In this document: positions 11,049-25,500 of the stretch, one piece after another | How positions within the stretch are numbered: the first letter of the stretch is position 1 | Layout of the letters: the number at the start of each line of letters is the position of its first letter | From: Bedellia somnulentella | Lineage: Eukaryota > Arthropoda > Insecta > Lepidoptera > Bedelliidae | Length of the DNA: 64,000 nt | Assembly (NCBI GenBank): GCA_963576735.1 | Contig: OY755197.1 | Location: forward strand, 5,778,501-5,842,500 | Direction of reading: 5' to 3' | The notes under the pieces: model-generated | Databases searched by the model: none | Told to the model about the DNA's origin: nothing | The model's input: the letters and a program-made list of their open reading frames with translations, nothing else | Made by a program: the position numbers and the translations under genes

Positions 11049-12694
11049 TACTTGTTGTGTGCATATTGTTAATTTATGTGCTTTTAATATCAAATAAATA
11101 GCTTTTCTGTTTTTCTTTCTTTCTTTTTTAATAATTTGAGGGTAAACTACGAGGTACGGTCTTCTAACCTATTTAATAAGGAAAAAACATAAGAAATAAC
11201 TAAATAATAACAATTTAATTGCGTATAAAAACATTACGAATAATACATCGATATAAGTACACAATATGAACTTGAATTACAATTAATAAAATATACAAAA
11301 TAACCGACATTCATAATGTATGATTTTACCCTTTTAAGAGCTCATGAATGCATTTTAACATTGTACAAAACTAAAAGGATTATATATTCATTTCATTTAA
11401 GTTCTGAACATGGAGACAATTAAGTATTAACCATACTTCATTAATGGATTTCCTAAAAAGCACCTTTACATGTTTAAAACCTAAATTCACTTGTACATTA
11501 ATTAATTTATAGTTTAAAAATAATCAAGCTTTCCTTATTTTGCAGATTAATAATTAACAACAATTGCGCTAAAAATTATATAAGTAGAGCTTAATATAAT
11601 AAAAAATTGGCACTAAACGTTGGAAATCACAGAAAACTTTTCAAATGAGAAATCAGTATTATAATAAATATAGTTTACAAAGTATAAAGATTTCTCGATC
11701 AAATAGTTTCCCCATATAAAAAAACTAACTAAATAATGTAGCTTCAAAATATATTTATATCTAAGTCATGTTTGCCTCCGAAAATAAGTCTTTTGTTAAT
11801 AAATTTATTCTAAAAAAACTTTATGCCAACATTTAAAAAAACGAATAATACATTGTTCTTATTGAAATAATTTAAATATATAGTTTGTAATAATGTAACT
11901 TTTTGAGGCAAACAAGGATAATATGTATTTTACGAATTAACAAGAATTAAACTTAAAAATTATGAAATGAATCAAAGCTTAAAAATTTATTTGCCTTTTT
12001 GAACTTATTTGAAGTTCACTGTGAAGTTTTGTTTTGAATAGTATTTGCCTAAAAATGTAAAAAATCGGTTTTGCATTGTTTTATCTGCTTATAAGTGAAT
12101 TTCAATTTATATTAAATGAAATACTAGTAATTCTATACAAGTAGCTTTCTAATATATACTGCACTTCAATTACAAAATAGTAGTTTACTAAAAAAAATTT
12201 TAACTGGGTCGTTCATTTGACAAATTGTCCTAAAAAATTTGAACTAAAGTTTGTATTCATTTCAAATGAATGTGATTTATACATTATATTTTTATACAAA
12301 CAATGAGACATAAAAAATTGTGAACTTCATATATTATTTCACAACACCAATATAATCCTAAATTAATAAAAAAAACATACCATATGAAACTTAATGACTA
12401 TTTCGTACTTATCATTATTATGGCATAATTGATGTCATACAAAGTGTTGCATTTCAAATTTTATATTAGAAAACAATTAATAATTTATTTTCATTAATTT
12501 TAATAATTCATGACAAACATATTTTGACTTTGTCATTTTATATTTTTTACATATTCAAATATATAAATTTTCAACTAATAAATTGCAACTTATTTTTTTT
12601 TATTCCACATCTCAAGTTGTAAAATTGATAACTAATATTAATAATATTATATTATGTATTTGTGACTCATCAGTCGAATTTAAAACTATTATCT
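11049..12694 (-). other. Probable 3' UTR and downstream flank of gene 1
   Basis: This is AT-rich, repeat-poor DNA directly after the gene 1 stop codon. Candidate AATAAA signals on the minus strand occur at ~12599 and ~12484. The poly(A) site cannot be fixed from sequence, and no other gene is seen. Confidence 0.4.
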
Positions 12695-12722
12695 TCACAA
12701 TGAATCAAACTCCGAAACGTCG
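12695..12722 (-). CDS. Gene 1 exon 15: last coding exon
   Basis: The tandem acceptor CAG|ACCAG|C offers two starts. The inner one keeps the frame and gives the C-terminus DVSEFDSL before TGA. The last residues D-S-L fit a class III PDZ ligand, which is speculative. A missing micro-exon between 14 and 15 is possible. Confidence 0.55.
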
Positions 12723-15700
12723 CTGGTCTGAAAACAATTAAAAATATGTAATTATATTTTTTTTAAAATGATTTAAATTATAAAAGTAACCGGAATCATA
12801 TTGAATGCATTCTTTACTTCTTTATATCATTTTGATTTAAAATTTTCTTCCAAGTAAAACTTTAAATATGTAAACCGTATTACTTTAATATGGAGTTCAC
12901 TTATGTTTTCATAATTATAATTTTTTAAAGCTGATGGTGAAATAAGCAAATTGTATTTATCACAGATAATTTATCTCTGTAGTGGCGGCTTAGCATAGCA
13001 CTTTCCCATTTTTCCACTGGGTTACCGTAAGAGGCGACAAAGGGTATGGGGCATATAAAGTGATTTTTTGGTTGGAGACCCATCACCAATAACATTTATT
13101 TTACAATGTTTATCGCGGAAGAATTTCTGAAGCTCTGGCTACACCTTTTAGGGATTTAAAGCCGTGAGTATATGCATGTATGTACCATTTATAAACCCAC
13201 CAATGGACTTGGAGCTTATCCAGTATAGGGTGATTAGGCCACAAGAATAGGGCCTTTTAACTTTATATTTTTATTTCTCTCTTCATTGTCATGATTTACT
13301 GATAACGAGAACAAAGTTACAGAACGAACTACTATCGCTTGATAGAATGAATGATGATGATGATATGATGATATTTATGATGATGATAACGATAAAATTA
13401 TGAAACTGTCTTATTTATGAGTCCTTATGGTTTTTATATCATGAAAATAATTATCATCTAAAGCAATAGAAATTGAGTTCTGGCTGTATATCTCTCTTAA
13501 ACTTCCATTACCTCATCCATCGTCTATACTTTTACGAAGACGTTTTTTATTCGTCGGTCTACCTTGTAGTATCCTTTCCATTGTTATAAAGCTAAATAAC
13601 AGATATTAATGTATATCACGGCTATAAATCTCAAAAAAGGGTAGCTAGAGCTTCAGAGCTAGAAACTCCTCAGCCACATTTGGAATTTGATGAAGATGGT
13701 AGAAATCAAGTATCGTTGGTAATGGGTCTCCAACCGCATAATATTCTGGACTCTTAAAATCGTCAAATTACTAAATTTCATCACTTTATAGGTAGTAATG
13801 GTTAAGTTACAACATATGAAAACAAATATAGGAAAAATTCTTTTTTTTAAATTTTAGTTGTTTTGTGTGTGTGTTGTATGTGTGATACCCACAATATCTG
13901 GTTTGTAAAGATGCACGTGTGGTAGAAGGAAGGTGGATCCAAGGTCTCTTTCTGCCATCGTGTTAGCCTCCTACAATAAAATTAATAAGGTTTTATTTAG
14001 TATGGTTATTAAGACTTTGTATTAAAAAGAAAAGGGCGTTTTTGGGGAGATATAGAGAGATAATACAGAGATAATACAGAGAGCTATTACATATATATTA
14101 AATAAATCTCTTGATGAAATTTCAAAGAAATCTATTACAACTTCTAAGATTATTGTAACTTCTGCTTTTTCAACGATATGGTTTCCCCCCACCTAGCATC
14201 CTAAAATATAAAAGTTACGTTATGATAAATTTAAGATCTCTGGCCACCCATTTTTTACAATTAGGTCTAAAGTAAAGGTAAGTTAGGTTATCTACATCTG
14301 TGGTTGAGTGGAAAGGTAACTAACTATCTTCTGGGTCCGGAGACCGCGGGTTCAAATCCCGCTGAGGAAAAATCTGTGTAATCATCATAAATGATTGTTT
14401 CTTAGCCTTGGATATCATTAATATGATATTATGAGTCATGTGTATTTCATTATATTGTCGAGTTACTACCCCGTATCACAGAACATTGTACTTATAAAGG
14501 TTGATTTGATCTGTTTTATATGTCCGTTTATAATTATTTCTCTACTTAATATCGAAAAGTGGCTAAGTCATGACAAATATGCTGCCTCTGGCTACCTATC
14601 TTTTACAATAACAGTAGTAAGTAAAGGTAGGTAATGCTATTCTTACCTGATGTGTCAATCTAGTAGACGAAGCAGCTCTGCCAGTACTTGCAGGTAAAGT
14701 ACCGCCTACTGACCTAGCTTCGGATAGAGTTCTGTAGAATTTAATGTGTTTCAGAAAGAAAAATGTTTTTGCTATTATTAATAATAACTACGTATAAGTC
14801 ATAATATATACGTATACAGAAATCAAGTAATATAAATAAATAAAAACTATGAAACAATAACACAAACTTATTTCCATATTTGTTATTTTTAAGTTTAAAA
14901 ACCATTTTAAAGTATTAAATCCTTAAGACTTATCTGTGGAAAGGGTAGGCGTTATGACTTAAAGTAAAGAAAGTTTTGATAATATCTATGTCTCATAAAA
15001 GTTCCTTAAGACAAGCGATATTAATTTATTAATATTTAACAAAAAAGGGTAAAATTTGTTTATGTATCTAGTTAAATAAATGGTGTGTGCTTTGCATTTT
15101 GTATTGTTGTTTCATTAATTTAATGTACTTTAAATAACACATACTATAGCTAAATTGGCAGAGCGACGGGGGCGTATATACGAAGGTCGTGGGTTCGATC
15201 GCCGCTGGTGTCTATTTTTTTTTCTTTATTTATTACATATAATCTTTAAATGAAGTTTTCATGAATAAAAAAAATCTAATTACATAAACAACACACAAGT
15301 GTTAGAAATTTTATAGTCCCCTTTTTTCTGACAAAGGATTTGAAACTTTGGGCTATATTAATATAGGAAACTGTTTTACTTGGTTGTATGGGTTTAGTGT
15401 ATAAATTGTATTTTCAAATATGTATTAAAAAAAAGTAATTCACTTACAATTCACCTAACCTTCTTTCTGCATCCGTCCACTCTGATAAATCGTCTTGACT
15501 GGAATAGAAAAATTGTATCATAAAAGGTAAACTAGTTAGTCTCTAAAACCAAGAGAGTGTTTAAAATAATACCATTTTTGTCTCAATATATATGTCGCAG
15601 CCAACTGGTTAAATCAGCCAGCTGACAAAGCAGCTAGCTGCTTAATTAAACGCCGGCTCCTAGTAAAGGGCTAAACTTCAGTCAGCCATTTAGTTTAACA

Positions 15701-16509
15701 CAACGTCCAACCACTTGGCTGAACGTTATATCGCCGTCTGGTTATCTAGGGTGACTATCACTAAAATATTTCTTAGGTACTTCTTATGTCGGCAATACTT
15801 TAATTATATTCATTTAATACAACATTAACAATTAAATGGCACAAGCAAAAAGCTTTGGCACAGTAACTAAAAGTACAAACAGGTACCGACTTATTAATAA
15901 TGAACATGAATATAAAAATACAAAGTTCTCTTATGTATTAATTTTAACTATGTATTAATTTATTTATTGAAATTTCCATAATTTCAAACTTTTTTAAACA
16001 GTTATCCTACAAATTTTAACAGAAAAATAATGTAACGTCAGCCCAAACCAACGGGCTCACCATTCAACCAGCCGGGTGATTGGACGTTCGGTGACGACAA
16101 TTCATTTTACTAGCGGGCTAGCCTTTTAACTAGGAGCCGGCGTTTAATTAAGCGGCTAGCTGCTTTGTCAGCTGGCTGATTTTTCCAGTTGGTTGCGACA
16201 TATATATATATATATATAGACATACATACATACATATACTCACGGCTATAAATCCCTAGAAGGGGTAGCCAGAGCTAAGGAATTAAAAATACCTCAGCCA
16301 CTTTTGGAAAATTGAGTGGGGAAAAGATGGTAAAGTTAAGGTTGTTGGTGATGGGTTTCCAACAGTATCGCCCAAAAATCCCTTAAAAGCCCAAATACCG
16401 TTAGTCGCCTCTTACGTACACCCATCGGTAGAAACGGGGTAGTGCTATTATAAGCCGACACTACATGCCTTATATATTATACGGGATATTATATATATTA
16501 TACGGGATA

Positions 16510-16569
<60 letters not shown>

Positions 16570-19500
16570 TTAAAGCAGAGTCTATATGATTGATTAATTG
16601 AAGAATTTGTTTAAAAAAGACTGTTGCAAAACTCAAAGCAGGGCACATTATTTTAAATACTTTTACTACCTCTTTTTCCCACTTACAGCTTTAAATATAT
16701 TTAACTTAATGTTTACTCCCATATACCTGAAGGTTTAGCGGCGATCCTTATACTTCAAAACATCACGTGATTAACCAACTTTTACCTAATTTCTTGTAAA
16801 TGGCAATCCTAACGTTATCCTCACCTATAAGATTTCCTCAGCGAGTCAAATCTCAATTCTGACTCCAGATCATTCTTCACCGACGACATATCATCATCAT
16901 GCTTCATCATCGGCTCATCACCTCGAATTGTTGTTGATACTTTGAAACCTGCTGAGACTAGGGCGCCTGGAATTTTGAAGAAAGAATTTTGAATTTTCGG
17001 ATGAGTTTTTTTTCTAAGCTTTACTTAATTCCTATACAAATACATGCATAATATATTAGCTTTTAATGAAGTTTTTTTATATCTTTTTATCCATATCTTA
17101 CTAATGCATAGATTACACTTTCATATTAAAAGTAATTTTATTTTTGACTGATCCATACATATAGCACATACATTTTTATGACACTCTTTCTCAACTTTCA
17201 AAAAGATTATTATGGAGCGATGCATACAGGAACGAATAAACTTTTTGTAGTTCTGTTTTCTGTAGGTAAGTAATCACAGATTAAAATATCCATACTAATC
17301 CATACTAATATTATAAATTGGAAAGTGAGTTTGTTTGTTTGTTTATTTGTGCCGCTTTCACGCCGTAACTACTGAACCAATTGCTTTGAAATTTTGCAGA
17401 CGTATAGTTGGAAGTCTAGATTAAATAATAGAGTACTTTAAATCCCGGGAAAATTATATTCCCGAGGGAAAACTAAAATATTGTTTGCTTGCTGGATGGA
17501 TTGGAGATGGCGCTGTGTATGATTTAAAACAAGGTGATATATTGCAAACCAATATAAACATGTAAATTTAGAAGCTAAATAATACGATAATGTATCCTTG
17601 AGAATGAGGAATTCCCGAGGGATGACGTAAAATTTGTTTTATCGTCTAAACTGTTTTTTTACATTATAAGTATTTACGTTACGTTAGTTCTTGAGGTATG
17701 CAATAGATGGCGCTCTGGGTATTTTTTAAACCGTGGTATCGACTATCGATGTTTTTTTAAGATACGTAAGAAGTGGAATATATTGCGCTTTAACCTGTAG
17801 CTCATACAATTACTCGGTGCACTTTTCGAATCATTTACCTACTTTCTGTTTTATCTTTATTCACTATTTTTCATTTTACATTGAATTATGGATTTTGGCG
17901 CTCGATATCGGTAGGGTATGAAAATGCGGGATAATACAGCGGGAGCGGGAGTTAATTTATTTTTTTGTCAATAGTAAGACTATAAGAAAATACAGGGTAT
18001 TCAAAATTTGCCGTCGGTAAATCTAACCTCTATGAACGTTCGAGAGACCCGGGATCAAAACTCAAAGGACACAAGCTTTCAAGCAATAACTAGAACTATT
18101 GCATCATGAAATAGGATATCATTCATCTCGGACAATCCCCATATTCCCGATCAATCTCTGCTGGCAACTCACCCACCATCACCAACGGTTAGTGTAGGGG
18201 GCAGGGCCTCCGCTCCGGAGCACCAAACTACTATCCGTACTTAGTATTTTCTAGGACTTTCGCGATTGAACATTACAATCAAAACAACTATTATAAAACT
18301 AAACCCATGTTATAACACGCGATTAAAGACCCGAAAATCAATAGTTACTATACGTACTAATACGAACATAGTAACTCGAACATAGAAACTTGGTACAATA
18401 TTGTTTGTTTCATCATATGTTTTATGGCACTAAGGGGTTAAAATAGCAAATGATAGTTAGTTTAGAGATTTTTGACATTTCTGTATTTAGAAACTTGAAT
18501 CTTGGTGCGATTGACTGTTATAATCACTACAAAATAGAATTTATGAAATTCATCCATCAATTATCCATGAGTATATATACACTAACGGCCATAAATCCCA
18601 AAAAGGGTAGCCATAGCTTCGGAGATAGTAATTCTTCATCCACTTTTGGAAGTTGAATTTTAGTGATGGGTCTCCAATTGCATCGCTGAACAATCACTTA
18701 AAAAGCCTCAATGTCCTTTATATCTTTTATACAACTTATTTTTATATAAACTGGATGCAAAAAATGTAGTCGACGCGGACGTAGTCGCGGGCAAAAAGCT
18801 AGTAATTAATAATGTATATTACCTTGTTTGTTGTGTCTTTCTTTTGGTGCACTGTAAGATGATTCCATACTGTGCTTACGTCTCATCATCTGGAACAAAA
18901 AATATTTCGATAAATTCACAAAATTTGAACGATTAATATTTCTAATACCTTATTTTTTTGTTCATGAAAACCTCATGTGGGGATTATTTCTAATGAATAA
19001 GAAATAAATAAAGAAAATAAAATTTCGACACAGGCGGGAATCGAACCCGCGACCTCGGGTATACGCCCCGACGCTCTGCCAACTGAGCTACCGTGTCAAT
19101 TGGCTGCCAGTGCGAAATTCTTCTAGCCTTTATTTCTTTTACACGTTTAAGTAGTGTTTGCGTTTCCTACCTCCGAATTTTAACTAATTCGGAAGGCCAC
19201 TTATCTATCTTTTCTGATAGAATGCAAATGTTGAAAACGCGTAACTATCACATAATTTAAATCTTTTTGTTCATGAAAACCTCACGTGGGGATTGTTGGG
19301 AAAACCTTATTTTTGTCTAATCAATTTACCCATTTATATAGACCGTATTATGTCATGTTTAAGTATGCGACAAATAAGTAAACATATGAAGGTGTATACA
19401 TACATACAGTCCAATTATGAATTCACAAAAACCGCACTACACTATTTATGTTATGGAGTTGATAGTTCTAGAAATGTTATGTCTCTCTTATTTTAACTTT

Positions 19501-22500
19501 TAACCATCTGTATCATCTTATTTACTATAATTTATTACCTTACTATATAATAAAATAATTAATAAATACACTGTAAGCATTTCAGATTTTTTGGGCCATA
19601 TGATTCGAAACATATGACTTAGCTTTTCAATTCTAAACTCTGCCTACACTTTATGGGGTCAAATCCGTGAGTATACCTAATTATGTGTAAGTTAGCAAAA
19701 AAATCTTACCTCTTCATTATTGGTACTAGCTCCGTTCTCCAAATAGCTGATTAGTTTATCTTCGCTACTGAGTTCCATACTCTGCTTTCGTGTTACCATC
19801 TCTCTGCTGTAAAAATAACATTCATATTTGTAGTTACATTCAATATATTATAATCTTTTTATTGTTATTGTTAATAAAGATAACATATACGAATATACTC
19901 ACGCCATTAGTTCCTATTGGGATAGGCAGAGACGGTTGATCACTACAATCCTGTGAAACCTCTCGCGCTTCACTTATTATCATCAATTTTTCATACATGT
20001 TCTATATTATTTTAATATAGAGAAGAGCATAATAATATACTCAAAATGTTTTCCACAGTGAGAGTTGTAGAAAATTTACCTATCTGAAGACTCAAACGTT
20101 CACGCCCTATTTCCCCAAAGGGATTGGCAGAGGTACTTATACTTCTGAACATTACGTGACTTTGTCACCTGGTGTTCAGAGTACACACGTTTTTCTTGGA
20201 CATTTCAACGCAGTTTTGTACGAATACACTGTCACATGACTAAGTTTAACTCAGCCATGTGGGTTTCCTCACAATATTTTTCCTCACCGTTCACAACCAC
20301 GATAATTTAGCCACACATATGACTTCAGAAAAGACATATTGGTCAAAAAAAAAGTCAAAAAGTTTATTCTTCAAAATTACTAACATTTTTTGAACGTCAA
20401 AAATTGAAAATGTATTATTAATCCGTTGCTTCGGAAGGTGCTCGTAAAGAGGAGAAGCAACAAAGCAACACTTTACATTCACATTTTTTAAAAATATAGT
20501 TTGTACAATTTCAATTTATTAATATGTTTTTTTTTGTTTTTTTTGGTGTAGGCCCGACCCGGGATTAGAACTTACATCTGTCTGTATTCCCGTCAATACA
20601 ACGACGGGCCCATTGTACTATCACGGTTATATACCAAATTTATTCTAAAAGCTGTTCTTTTACAAAACAAAAAAAAACAGTAATAAAAACCAGTATAAAA
20701 TATCTTTTGCTGTGTTGTGCCGGCTTAGATTTTTGTGTAATGTCGGCTTAGAATAGCACTACCCCATTTCTTCCGGTGGGTGTACGCAAGAGGCGACTAA
20801 CGGTATTGGGGCCTTTAAGGGATTTCTGGGCGATGCGGTTGAAGACCCATCACCAAAAAATTTTATTTTAGCATCTGTTCCCCACGCAATTTCCTAAAGT
20901 GGCTGAGGAATTTCTCATTCCCTAGCTCTGGCTGACCCTTCTAGGGAAATATAGCCGTGAGTATATGTATGTTAAAAAAAAAACCTCTTACCTATCTCGA
21001 TGTTGTTGATGCAACCTAGCTCTTGGTATCATCACGGCCGCAGGAGGTGGCAGTGGTGGCGCGTGGCTTGGTGGCTCAGATATTAGTAGCTTCTTGCAAC
21101 CTGATTGTTTCTGGAATAATATATGAAAATACGTTACGTACGTGCATCTACCCAAATAATTAAATTATCTATCTCACCTTCCAAAGGTTGTCTGGAAGAG
21201 ATCGCTTTTAGCGATAAGACCGCCAATTGTACCTCACTGTAAACTGTTTGATCATATTATTGTTTCTGTAAATTTGTGTTTAATGTGCTATAAAGAGTTA
21301 ATCTATTCTATTCTATATATTCGAAGTACGGGTTGGATGTTTAATAGTACGATATCAAACTTTAAATAAATTTGTTTGGATGCAAGTGTCAAACTGAAGT
21401 TTTGGGTTAAACTTTAATAATATTTTAACAAAATGAAAAAAAAAAACTGATGCTGGAACAAATCCACTATTGATTTCATAAGATAGATAGTATTTATATA
21501 TGGAATAGATATATAGATAAAAATATATATACTTTATGCCACAAAAAATATTGTTGCTTTTAGAAATATTTCCCCTTTTCTATGAACCAAAACCACCACA
21601 TTACAAAAAGTGTTGATAAGATGAAATGGGTATAATGCTAGTTGTTGTAAAAGCGGTATGACTACGGCCGCGGGGGTAGGCAGCATCGGCCGTTATTTGG
21701 CTGCTCAGATATTAGCAGTTTCTTACAACCTGACTGTTTCTGGAAATATTGGACGACAAATTATAAATATGAAAGAAAGAAAGAAAGAAAGAAGTTATGG
21801 GGTCGATTTTTAATAGTATGAATAGAATAGTATGAGTGATTAAATTAATTTATAGTAATGAATAAAATAAAATTTAGATTTTTTTGCATAAATATAATAT
21901 TCCTACTAAAAAAGATATTTAAAAACATATATCAACATACAAAAAGAACATAATCCAAGTGTCTAACATATTCCTTTTATTTTATAATATCAAACTAGAG
22001 AGGATGAATGATAGAAAATTGGTAATAAGGATCTATAGAGCTAGTTTGGATGGTAATATTAGTAGAGGACGACCTCGGAGAACACACTTGGATCAAATTA
22101 AGAGTGTGCTCGAAAAGTCCGTAGTATGAAGAATAAAAGAGCATGTTTGAAAAGATTGATGGATGTAATCGCAGCTAGAAAGGTTTGTCAGGATCGTACA
22201 AAGTGGCGATCGATAGTCTCTGCCTACCCCAATGGGAACTAATGGCGTGAGTATATGTATGTATGTATCAAACTAAAAAAGCAAATTTCTTTTCTATATA
22301 TTTCTTCATATATAAACTAACCAAAATACAAGTAAGTACAAGTCAGATGAAATTGGTATAATGATATTTATAAAGCGGTATCATCACGGCCGCGGGGGGA
22401 GGCAGCAACGGCCGTATCTTGGCGGTTTAGATATAAGTAGTTTCTTATATTCTGACTGTTTTTGGAATAATGGATGTAAAGGTTGGTGTGTAAACAAGTT

Positions 22501-25500
22501 TTGGGTTTGATAATAAAATAAGGATAAAATTGATATATGGGCCGGAATAAAATATAAATTTACCAAAAAAGGTTATAAATATTTTAAGATGTACATAAAC
22601 ATTGTCTGTATTGCTTTTTTATGTTATTGAATGAATATAATAAGATACTTTTTATAAAATAAATTTTAATACATGAACCAAAATCATTATAAAACTAAAA
22701 AGTTATATAAAACTACTATCATCTTTTTGTTTTAAAAGTGTAACCTGTTAAATCATATCTATCTTTTACATATATTAGATGTCTCTATTAAGTTCATAAT
22801 TTTATAAAAATAATATGAAACAGTTTTACCTTAACCGGCATATAAGGTAGTGAAGCGTTCTGCATACTAGCTGTATCACCCGATTCTGTCCGTTCATTTA
22901 TTAGCGCTCGTCTATCGGCTCTCTGTTTAGATTGTTGTGTGGTCTGCAAATAATATCAATTTTATATTTTACTTGTATTTTGGATACACACCATTAATAA
23001 TAAGAAGCAAATATTTACATGCATAGATAGATCAACAAAATAAAAGACAAAATGGTTAAGAGCTTGATCTATCTACTATCAGAAAATACCCTTAGATTTT
23101 CTTCTCTGACCACACGTTATTCTAATTTTGATGGTAATGTCAGTAGAGGAGGACATATTTAATATGCTCAAAAAAATAGGTGTCCGAAGTGTGAAGGATA
23201 AAAAATACAGGTGTGAATAAAGGTAGATTTGTGACCTTTTCCTCTTCCCTCATCGTTTACAAACTTCATAAATTAAACACACATAAGAATGGCTAAAGAT
23301 CCAACAAAGAATTCAAGCCCAGCCCTCTCTATATTAGAACCAGGGGCTGATTATGTATCTTTAGCAATCGCGATTGTGTAGCAAGTTGCAATATTGTCGC
23401 TGTCAAAAGTGTCAAATCGCATACAAATTTTTGACATTGACAACGACAATCGTGCAACTTGCGACACAATCGTCAGTCGCAAAAGATACGTAATACGGGG
23501 GCAGGTGATCTTCGCACTAAAACTATCAAGATTTTCAAACAATATTGTAGTAATTATTAATCATATATTCGTTATAAATGCGAGTTAAAAGGTTTTTTAT
23601 TCTTACATACACGATCCATACATAAATTGCTATTTCAAGCTTACATATACATACATATTCTCACGCCGTTAGTTCCCATTGGGGAAGGCAGAGACTATCG
23701 ATTGCCATTTTGTACGATCCTCGCAAACCTCTCTAGCTTCATTTACATCCATCAATCTTTTCATACATGCTCTTTTATTCTTCATACTTCGGACACCTGC
23801 CTTTTTGAGCACATTTCCTATTTGATCCAAATGTGTCCTCCGAGGTCGTCCTCTACTAACATATTTGAGTGTACTTATTTCGAGCTTAAAAAGGAAAATG
23901 ATGAGATAATTAATAAAATCATATTTCCTCACCTGATGAATATTTGGCATAGCCTGTATACACGTGACGACCCTAGGCCTATGCCTGTTAGGCCTACAAC
24001 AGGCCGCGGCCGCACACCCTATTAGCACTAGCAGAAGTAGGCCGCCGATTACGCCTAGAGATATTAGCACCACTGGAATTGAAAAATAAATAAATTTTTT
24101 TATAACTGTTTAAACTAAAACTCATTCATATTTTCTTGTGGTTGTTGTAAGAGGAGACTTAAGGTTTTGGGGCTTTTTAAGGGACCCATTATCAACAATA
24201 CTTTCTACAATCTTTTCCAAAGTCAACTTAGAAAAGTGGCTGAAGAATTTCTAGTTCTGGGGCACTGGTTATCCCTTTTTGTTCATGATTATGTGTTACA
24301 GAGGCCACTTTAAGCCGTCAGTTCCGGCTACTATCTTGATAGTTCTCGTTAGTTTGCCAAAGCATTAGGCGAGTGTTTTAAACTATACATAATAACTATA
24401 TTTAGGGTAGGCTAGAGGACTATGATGGGGGCAAAGCATGGCTTTAAAAAGAAAACAAAGAACACACTTCATTTATAGTATAAGTCAATTATCACGGAAA
24501 GCTTTCTTTTAGTAGGTAGGTAGGTAGATCTCTTTAGGAATGAGAAGGGGCATGCAAAAACTGTATTATTTGTATCAAATTGTTTTAAAAATGTATTTGA
24601 ATAACTGTATCGGATGATCATCATCTGGTGTTTTCAGATACATTTGCCAAAATAATACAAGATATTTTGGGTTAGAGGAATGGTAATCTTAGCCAAGTAT
24701 TATAACAAGGGTAAATATGGTAAGGTAATATTATAAATGAGAAACTTTAGATGTTTGTGTGTTTGAGGCAAAAAGGCTCCTCAAGTATATAATGTATTTG
24801 AAATGTTCAAAATTGATTCGAATGAAATTTGGCAAAATGGTAGATAATGACCCAAATTGTAACATAGGATACTTTTTATCTTTTTGATTGAACAAAGAGT
24901 ACCGGAAAAAAACCGGCCAAGTGCGAGTCGGATCGCGCACTAAGGGTTCCGTACTATCATATATATAGAAAATCCCGTTTGTGTGAAAATCATGGGAGCC
25001 AAATTAGGTAAGTAATTTGATTTATGACGTTTAAAAATAGAACTACGGGCTAGATCTCATTCAAACCAATTTTCGTTAGTAGTTTGTATAGTAATACACA
25101 TCATATATTTTTTTCAGTTTTATCATGCCCATATTTTAGAAGTTACGGGGGGGGGGGACACATTTTACCACTTTAAAAAGTCTCTCGCGCAAACTATTCA
25201 GTTTTGAAAAAAATGATATAAGAAACCTCAACATCATTTTCAAATACCTTTTGATAGATACCCCACACGTATAGGATTGATGAAAAAAAAATTTTGAGTT
25301 TCAGTTCTATGTATGGGGAACCCTAAAAATTTTGGTTTTTTTTCAGATTTTATTTTAAAATCTTAATGCGGTTTACAGAATACATCTACGCACCAATTTT
25401 CTATAATGTAGTTCTTATAGTTTCGGAATAAACTGGCTGTGACATACGGACGGACGGACGGACAGACGGACAGACATGACGAATCTATAAGGGTCCCGTT

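Noticed and set aside
19028..19098. A true tRNA gene on the minus strand
   Set aside because: A- and B-boxes and acceptor stem are good, but base 33 is C instead of T. The same core recurs at 15148 and 59281 with a shared downstream body, which points to a SINE.
23627..24025. 132-codon plus-strand frame
   Set aside because: It is antisense to an RTE fragment and to the transmembrane exon of gene 1.
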